NCBI GenBank assembly: GCA_950022655.1
Contig: OX465584.1
Span: 56,781,789 to 56,845,788 of the forward strand
Direction: 5' to 3'
Length of the DNA stretch: 64,000 nucleotides
Source of the DNA: Alentia gelatinosa
Lineage: Eukaryota > Annelida > Polychaeta > Phyllodocida > Polynoidae
A model generated the notes under the pieces. The model saw only the letters and a list, made by a program, of their open reading frames with translations. It was not told the origin of the DNA and ran no database searches. A program made the translations under genes and the position numbers. Shown one piece after another: positions 57,650 through 64,000 of this stretch (the first letter of the stretch is position 1; every line of letters begins with the position of its first letter).

Positions 57650-57728
57650 AGGTTTACACTAAGCTACGGTGGCCACGGCTACCACCGTGGCGAAACGTGG
57701 CTACTTGAGCCGCCGTGGCCCGGTATAA
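57650..57728. mobile_element. very short inverted repeat (AGGTTTACACTA ends, about 80 bp)
   Basis: AGGTTTACACTAAGC and CCCGGTATAAACCT face each other. The interior (CCACGGCTACCACCGTGG) is itself palindromic. It may be a minimal MITE. Confidence 0.5.
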
Positions 57729-58071
57729 ACCTGCATTATGCTACGTTTTCACTATGTTCATGGCGCTCACGTTTCGAGGCACCAGGGATGAAACGGGAGG
57801 GACGTGAGACAACTTGAGAGGACTTGGGGGAACGCCCTATGGAAACGTAACCTACCTTAACTTCCCCGCAACTGCTTGGACCCCTGCTTCTTTCCCAATA
57901 CCACAGTGAATAGCACTCAGACGTTGAAGGTATGGTTTTTTTAAGCACGCTGGAAGTCTATATGTGACCACTCTAACCTTTAGGTAACGTATATAGGGCA
58001 TATGAGTACACTCTGATAATAACCATGTGTAGGTGAGCAAATCCCTGTTCACATCTGTGTATGACTCCCTT

Positions 58072-58355
58072 TTATCTTAGCCTGATATAAATGTCCATGG
58101 GCTTAACATTGGGAACTCGTTCTCAACAGGCTTGCGAGTCCGGTAACTCATACTCAATGGGTGATAAACAGATAACTGTATCCAGGCTAAGATATAATCA
58201 GAAACATATTCGTGTTTGGTCTAAGTCCCTGATAGCCATCTCGTTTGAAGCGCTTCAGAATATTTACTTGGCTATCGCCTCGTTCATATCCCTGAGCACT
58301 CTAAACTCGATGGCATACGGGAACACAGACCAAACACTCATCAGTTTCTTTCTTA
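58072..58355 (+). mobile_element. bipartite hairpin element, TTATCTTAGCC type (family E, 284 bp)
   Basis: Starts TTATCTTAGCCTGATATAAA, carries CCATGGGCTTAACATTGGGA, inner inverse end CAGGCTAAGATATAA. The hairpin pairs GTGTTTGGTCT with AGACCAAACAC, apex CTATCGCCTCG. Ends CAGTTTCTTTCTTA, immediately followed by the first base of a B element. Confidence 0.85.
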
Positions 58356-58659
58356 TTATCCTACCCCTAATATAAAATCCCATAGGCTTAACCTTGAGTT
58401 TCCGTATACCACGCTGCCAGGCATACAGAGTTTTATATGCCACTAGTGGCATACAGAAATTTTATCACGTAATATTCCGAAATCGGGGAGACGGGGTAGG
58501 ATAAAATCAAAACCTGATTCGTTTTAATCATGGCCACAGCATTCCACTCCTGGAGTTTTGGCTCCAGACTTTACTCGGCTTCACCTCGTGAAATCACAGT
58601 GCCAAACTCCAGTCGTGGCATACGGTGGCCAAGATTATAACTCATCCAGTTTTACGATA
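58356..58659 (+). mobile_element. bipartite hairpin element, B type (full length, 304 bp), abutting family E
   Basis: TTATCCTACCCC start at the exact 3' border of the preceding element. CCATAGGCTTAACCTTGAG, apex CTCGGCTTCACCTCGT (one substitution), end CCAGTTTTACGATA then GTCC. Confidence 0.92.
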
Positions 58660-59099
58660 GTCCTGTACGCATCTCTGTGATTGGCAAGCAGAGTGTTGGG
58701 AATTGAACAGAGGTGCCCCCTGGTGAAGAGTAACCACGTCCCTGCTGTTCTAACACCCCGTTAAATTGTCGCTATACGCCTAAATGGCACCCATGGTTTC
58801 TCTCGTTAGTTTCAGTTGGGCCTGATATGGAGTACTGCCTACCGCTGTAGGGTAGAGGCTGAGCAACAAAGCCGATCCGATGAATCAAAGCTGATCCAGA
58901 ATTGAAAAACCATCTGTAAAAAGGGTATGAGGATAACACGCTATATTGCCTTGAAACATATTTGTTGTTGGTTGTTAACAGTGTTCAAATTAACATTAAC
59001 GTATCGCTTTGTTTCTGATTGTATCGTTATGACTTATGTGTGGATGCCTTTGATACGAGTAATGGAATAAAGCTTTTACAATGTTAGAGTCTGAGTAAT
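58660..59099. other. unassigned
   Basis: No feature recognised. Confidence 0.4.
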
Positions 59100-59800
59100 C
59101 TGCCTGCACACACAGGGGGAGGCTCTGTGAGGGACACAAAAGGCAGACGACATTTACCATGTTCAGCCAGTTCCTGTGAGTCAGTGGCGGGAAAACTTCA
59201 AAGCTGGTCGCCAGCGGCGCGGTTTGTTCCCTGTGAGTGCTCGGCGGGTACCGGCAACGAGATGTCAACCATTCCCTCCTCCTCCTGCTCCGGTCGTCTG
59301 CTTGTCTGTGACAAAAAACTACAAGAGGATCACGGACAGAGGTCGCCCCACCATGTCACTCCGCCATGATCTTTGGTCTTTTATTTCCCGCCTTTTTGTC
59401 CTCCATTTCCCGCTCTTTTGTGGCGGGCACCAGGCGGCGCTGCGGACGGTGGGGCACCATTATTGACGCCGCCATTGTCGCCACTCACCTCAGAGCGCTT
59501 GGCGTCTTTGGCCTATTGTGGAGCAGACGACTTCTGAGGTCAATTGGGGAACGGCGCGTTCGTCTCCGAGGCCGACTTAATGGATCAGCGGCGCGGTTCT
59601 ATTAAGCCATTAAGTGTGGCAGAATCGCAGGAAGCCACGCTGAGGCGGCGAGAGGCGGCGAGAGGCGGCGAGAGGCGGGAAACTGCAGTTCTCTGTCGTC
59701 TGCTTCTTCTAGAGCCTCCAGAGGAGAATTTCGATTTGTGGTTTTGCGGGAGAAAGGCATCTTTTCTTTGCGGTTTCTGTGTGTTTTTGTCATGTTGACT
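59100..59800. promoter_or_regulatory. GC/CpG-rich segment with four GTCGTCTGC words and E2F-like sites
   Basis: GTCGTCTGC or its inverse occurs at about 59143, 59293, 59522 and 59695. E2F-like GGCGGGAAA or TTTCCCGCC occurs at about 59173, 59394 and 59655. GAGGCGGCGA repeats three to four times at 59641-59675. This is the strongest concentration of promoter-like words in the window. Overlapping open frames of 80-95 codons show no domain, so I do not choose one. Confidence 0.45.
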
Positions 59801-60352
59801 CTCTTATTAAAGTGTCTAAGGTTTCTTGTTTTTGTCCGTCATGGTCGCTTTGAGTGGCAGGCACTCACAGCTGAATGCCTATAGAATTGTACTCAATGGT
59901 ACCTTGGATAATTATGTCTATGCTGTATTTAAGTGGCAGAGATGCCTCGAGGGAGGTCTGCAGACTTTTAATGCCTTCAGAGAAAAGGTAAAGGATATAC
60001 GTATGTACAGTAGCATGCACACCTGTATTATTCCTATAACACATTGATGTACGCAAACATATTATTTTAAACTTCAGGGGAAGATCTGATAATTAAATTA
60101 TCCTCCGTTCGAGCTTCGAAAAATTCGCATGTTTTTTTTTTTAATCGCGCATCATTGGAAATAAATCGCACTTTTTCCCCAAAAAGGTGATAGATCTGCG
60201 CTGCACAGAAAAGATTATGAAAAAGAAGAACAAGATTTATTCAAAACTGCTCAGCTATGAATTGTTAGGTTGACCATATTCCAAGCGTTCTTAAAAGGTT
60301 GATTAGCCCACACACAGTGACCTATTCATTAATTTCTGACCACATTAATCCA
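59801..60352. other. unassigned
   Basis: No feature recognised. Confidence 0.4.
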
Positions 60353-60622
60353 CAGTTCACACTGTGAAAATGAAGGTACCTAGGTACCAAGATACAATGG
60401 TCTGAGAATACACGTTGCTTTGCGTTCCTTGGGCTGTAAAACTATGTTTGATATTTGTTACCGCCAGTCTCAGACGAGGTGTACCTAGGTACCTCCAGGT
60501 GCAAGCTTTCCAGTCGCAAATGGGGGGGGGGGGGTTCACACGCAAATTTCTGCATAGCTTCTGATTTGGCTTGCGAATTTGGAACGTCCTGCTCACAAAC
60601 CCCCAGTTGCACAGTGTGAACA
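60353..60622. mobile_element. CAGTTCACACTGTG-end MITE (family O, about 270 bp)
   Basis: Left end CAGTTCACACTGTG pairs with right end CACAGTGTGAAC. The interior shares GTCTCAGACGAGGTGTACCT-like and GCAAGCTTTCCAGTCGCAA words with 41909-42290. A 12-base G run lies near 60523. Confidence 0.8.
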
Positions 60623-60794
60623 GGCCTTTTACACCTAAGTTACGATTGTTAATTGCCTTCGCCTTGTATTACCAAATCTTAATAAGTAATTAGATATCTC
60701 CAATCCAAACTTATATGTGGACCTGCATTATTGGAAATATTTCAAATACAATAACAATTCATCACGTAATCCATATGATCAGAAATACACGTAT
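60623..60794. other. spacer
   Basis: TTGCCTTCGCCTTGTATTA at about 60653 resembles a lone hairpin apex of the bipartite elements, without visible arms. Confidence 0.35.
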
Positions 60795-60923
60795 TTATCC
60801 TACCCCTAATAAAAAACGCCATAGGCTTAACATGGGATTTGTTTATTTCACAGGTGTGACATAAAGTGTTGTTTATGCCACTACTTTCTGATACTGAAAA
60901 AATATAGAAACGGGGTAGGATAA
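60795..60923 (+). mobile_element. solo body of a B-end bipartite element (129 bp), no long hairpin
   Basis: TTATCCTACCCCTAATAAAA, CCATAGGCTTAACATGGGA, and inverse end GGGGTAGGATAA, as in 30424-30570. No foldback follows. Only a short ATAACATACGTTAT palindrome is found downstream. Confidence 0.75.
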
Positions 60924-61273
60924 ATTGATATTATGTATAACATACGTTATTTCTGGTTCACTATCCTCTCAGTATCTTGCCCCATGATTCATCTATAGCT
61001 AATCCTCACCACTCACTCTACAGAATAAGGTATCATAGAAATGAATGATAACAGAACCGCGGCGGAATTTCCCCTATGAAATATCAGTAAGCAGAGCTCT
61101 ATGGCGTGCCTGATGGTTGTTCGTGATGGATTGGCCACAATGGCAATTGTTTTAATTGACCCGCGAGGCTGTTGTCACGACTGGTCATTGCGAGGCGTAT
61201 AATCCTGCACCCCCTGCACCAGATTGCCTCCGAGGGGGGTCTAACGATACCCCCACACCACACCCCTACCCCC
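60924..61273. other. unassigned
   Basis: No feature recognised. Confidence 0.4.
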
Positions 61274-61722
61274 TAGACTGGCTCCAGTCTCTGCATCCTA
61301 TGGCTACCCTCCTTGCTGGGATACAGGGACTGGTACAATCGGTAATGATGTTGGATTTTTGGCGCTGTTTAGCTCCAGTATTCCCAACAATCTCCATACA
61401 GATATCCTGGCTACTGGTCAGGATATCTGCTGGGAGATTGATACCCTCTCGCTTTGATCTCAATCGGGTCACAGTCAGGAGCAGGTGCAATTTATTGCTA
61501 TGACAACACAGGTGGCCAGAGAACTGGAGGAATGGAGCAGGGAGGGGTATCAGGAGGTATAGGGTTACGGGGAGCAGCTTGGGGCCATAAACAGGAGATT
61601 TCGTTCACAGTGGACAAGTCTTCATGGGCCAGTCAGAGAAGAATAAATACTATTGTCATTTTTATTCTGATTGTGTCTAATCATTTCATGAATGCTCATA
61701 ATCAAAGACTTGAGCAAGTCTA
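61274..61722 (+). mobile_element. TAGACT-family element, longest copy (449 bp)
   Basis: Starts TAGACTGGCTCCAGTC and ends GACTTGAGCAAGTCTA. The flanks CCCTACCCCC and CCCTTCCCCC differ at one base. Compared with the 172-bp copy at 18159, about 280 extra bases lie between GGGATACAGGGA and GACAAGTCTTCATGGGCC. They contain ATATCCTGGCTACTGGTCAG and other short palindromes, but no frame resembling a transposase. Confidence 0.85.
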
Positions 61723-62035
61723 CCCTTCCCCCTTACATGAAATCGAAGTTTCTATCTCGAGTACCGCATTACATGGTAAGCTGGAGTTATAGAATATTAA
61801 TTCAATGTACGTTGATAATGGGTCAGCAGCTGGAGAGCTCCTCATTGAGAAGATGATCAAGGGGTGTTTTGTTTCGTGAAAAATCAAATCAGATTTACCC
61901 TAATTTTCAAAATCTTCAATTTCCGATCGAAATATTTTTTGTAAAGTCATACTCCAAGAGCAAGAGATGAGACATTGTTCAGGCTATGTCATGTCCATGA
62001 TTTCAGAAAATACAAATGCCTGCGCTAATATTTAT
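61723..62035. other. unassigned
   Basis: No feature recognised beyond the right flank repeat of the preceding element. Confidence 0.4.
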
Positions 62036-62311
62036 CAAAGAAGAAAACAAACAAATTTTGGTCAAAGTCGTCGTTCTCTACGAGTTTGATGCGATGTGAT
62101 ATGAACGAGGCGAAGCTGATTGAAATATCGTTTAGCATTCAGTCGAGTTGGAAAACGATGATTTTATATTCATCTCACCCCTGTACACACCAAAAGAATG
62201 GACGATACACAGGATATAGACCATGGAGAGCGGACTGCACTACTCATGAGGGCATGGTGAATGAGTTCCCAATGTTAAGCCTATGGGAGAAAAATACCAG
62301 GGTTGAGATAA
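62036..62311 (-). mobile_element. bipartite hairpin element, D type (276 bp)
   Basis: Minus-strand start TTATCTCAACCC at 62311, CCATAGGCTTAACATTGGGA, inner inverse end GGGGTGAGATGAA. Hairpin apex GAGGCGAAGCTGAT near 62107. The tail end is GTTTTCTTCTTTG. Confidence 0.85.
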
Positions 62312-63557
62312 TGGCAACTATTGTAGATGAGGTCCTTATAAGTGGAGGTGTAGGCCTACTCGGTGAGTGAGGGGAAGGCATTGCAGGAGGAGGAGGGGTG
62401 TTACTGCGAGGGGTGGGGTGTGAGGGAGGGGAGCGGGTACGGTAGAAGGGGGTGGGGGAGTTACCCATTACAGGCCGACTCGGGTACCTCCTGGGGGCGG
62501 CGGAAAATGAAGGGAGGCAACAATATGGACATTACTGCCAGCCTATTATCTGGGGTTACATTTGGCTTAATGAGATCGTGTTTCATGCGCGAGATGACAG
62601 AAAATCAAACGTCCGAGTCGATGCTAACCCCCGACTACCCTCACCTCTCACTGTAACTCCACCCGAGGGGCTCAGGCCTCTTTCTCAGATGGTTCTCTGT
62701 TTTCTGTTCGTGCAAAAATCCTAAAGTGGGATGCAGACAGAGAGACTCATGTACTAGGATTTGTTGCATTTTACATATTTTCCCCAGTCTCCGATAACTT
62801 TATCTCTGTGCAATAATCGGAGAGAAGGATGCTTGAAATTGAGCTTTCTCAGTTTCTAGGGAAAATGGCGGATCTGATTCACACGGAAGGACGCACACGG
62901 AATATAGCCTTAATCAAGCTTTACCACTGAGACTAGGGGACCCACATTATCAGTGGGAGGTACGCCTGTTTCATTAGAATGCCCGAAAAAATTAAAACAG
63001 GTTTATAATCCAAATTAAGTGAGACTATATACCCTGGTAGGGAATATTTACGCCAACGATTTTCCCTGCCCCCCCCCCCCCTTAGTCTCAGAGAATTGAG
63101 ACCTGGGGATGTCACACTAGGACACTATGTACCGAGAAATAATCTCAGGAGAATTGTCTCAGACAACCCTGCTGAAGGTACATGAGTCTCCCCGTGTGAA
63201 TCCTACTCTACATACACCCCGCCCCTCTCCAGAAATAGAGAGAGTTTTGGAGTTTGGAGACCCAATATGCAATGATTTCGTCCCATTGGAGCAAAGGGTA
63301 AGATATTTTTAAGGCACCGCAATTTTCACAATATATATTTTGGGGTGTGATTTTTCGAAACAAACCAAATTTTCCCAAACAAAAAACAAACCTAAGATGA
63401 TTTCCTCCAAAACGGTTCATGGCTTGACCAGGAAAAGGAAGATCATATTTCTACCTTTAACAACAAACGCTTCTCTGTGTATTTCATATACACATATGTT
63501 ACTTTCAAATCCTGTCCATTGGCTTCTTTTACTCCCACCCTCAATATGGGTGCAACA
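62312..63557. other. unassigned; G-rich 62370-62520
   Basis: G-rich stretch GAGGAGGAGGGGTG and others, and a C run at 63071-63082. No gene or RNA recognised. Confidence 0.4.
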
Positions 63558-63819
63558 TATAGGGTAGAGAGTGATTGCTAGTTCTGCCATCATCTGCCAG
63601 GAAATTGTAGGATAGCGCCACTGCAGTCAGGGTACAACCACTATTTTCTGCTGTCGTAATCTATAGATAATCTACAGATAATCGTATGCCCCCCCCCCCC
63701 CCCCCCCCCGTTATAAAAAAATTACTGGTAACTGGGCCCGGCACCTGGTATTTTGTATAGCGTCGGGGGGGGGGGGCAAAATGGCCGCCTCCATAACATA
63801 ATAGCTATGTGTCCTATAG
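63558..63819 (+). mobile_element. TAGGG-end MITE (family H, about 262 bp)
   Basis: TATAGGGTAGAGAGTGATTG at the left and GCTATGTGTCCTATAG at the right. GGAAATTGTAGGATAGCGCC and TAATCTATAGATAATC are shared with 8766-9529. A C run (63690-63709) and a G run (63767-63776) lie inside. Confidence 0.85.
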
Positions 63820-64000
63820 GTTGAGTATCAAACCTACCCCCGTTGTTTTCAGTTCATATTGACAAATTTATTCATTACATTCCATGGCTGAAGTGTTGGG
63901 GTGCGAACTGAGTTAAACTCCGCAATAATTTCTAAGAATTCCCTCGGTTTCTCCCCAGTTACATATGACATTTGTTTCTCCACATTTCTATCTGGTTTTC
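63820..64000. other. unassigned window end
   Basis: No feature recognised. Confidence 0.4.

Larger units (their letters stand above)
56967..58050. mobile_element. inverted repeat of about 1.1 kb with about 120-bp diverged arms
   Basis: CTAAAGGTTAGAGTGGTCAC and TTCCAGCGTGCTT on the left arm (about 57020-57066) are repeated in inverse on the right arm (about 57940-57990), with further similarity at ATTCACTGTGATA and its partner TACCACAGTGAAT. The arms yield similar short peptides on opposite strands, which is simply a result of the inversion. The MITE 57304-57508 lies inside. Confidence 0.7.

Noticed and set aside
56967..58052. Similar short peptides on opposite strands (KVRVVT... in both)
   Set aside because: They are products of the two inverted arms, and no longer frame or domain exists.

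Overview
This window looks like gene-poor eukaryotic DNA, most likely from an invertebrate animal. It contains no bacterial-style operons and no reading frame with a recognisable protein domain. There are no rRNA or tRNA genes that I can support, and no CRISPR array. The longest open frames are explained by tandem repeats (16.7-17.7 kb, 23.5-24.6 kb, 50.4-51.0 kb) or by the 200-base assembly gap at 23347-23546. I therefore annotate no CDS. The species cannot be named from this sequence alone. The high density of short non-autonomous DNA elements, minisatellites and scattered CpG-rich islands fits an intergenic or intronic stretch of an animal genome.

The dominant content is at least a dozen families of short mobile elements, and the most interesting is a superfamily of about 23 copies. 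Each typical copy is 280-370 bp and has two parts. The first is a body bounded by a short inverted repeat (TTATCTCACCCC, TTATCCTACCCC or TTATATACC types). Fused to its 3' side is a long foldback hairpin with arms of roughly 50-65 bp. Many hairpins are capped by GGCTTCGCC/GGCGAAGCC, which contains the exceptionally stable DNA mini-hairpin d(GCGAAGC). Two copies can be compared with their own empty sites (17220-17515 inside a minisatellite, 53562-53857 inside a tandem duplication). Both comparisons give the same ends (TTATC...TATA), the same length (296 bp) and no target-site duplication. An asymmetric inverted repeat, a terminal hairpin and no duplication together resemble non-autonomous Helentron/Helitron2-type elements, but the hairpins are far larger than usual.

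A second family begins TAGACTGGCTCCAGTC and ends GACTTGAGCAAGTCTA. Both ends fold into small hairpins and most copies are flanked by 9-bp direct repeats, which suggests a Mutator-like element. Other families have TWA-flanked GGCCCGGCGTCCACC ends (Harbinger-like, six copies), CAGGGGCC ends, TAGGGCACA ends, TAAAGGCCCATTCCC ends and others. Several are nested. The clearest stack is 40110-40946, a Mutator-like element carrying two other elements.

Minisatellites occupy 7.1-7.9 kb (70-bp unit derived from the end of a MITE), 16.7-17.7 kb (42 bp), 23.5-24.6 kb (11 bp), 43.6-44.8 kb (40 bp) and 50.4-51.0 kb (about 42-45 bp). CpG-rich candidate regulatory segments lie near 1.9-2.6, 17.6-17.9, 34.5-35.1, 43.1-43.56, 51.6-52.0, 52.8-53.1 and 59.1-59.8 kb. 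A short word, GTCGTCTGCTT, recurs at least nine times, mainly in such non-repeat segments. A cluster of four perfect TGACGTCA (CRE) sites lies at 27.78-27.86 kb. The segments listed as unassigned are those in which I saw no supportable gene.
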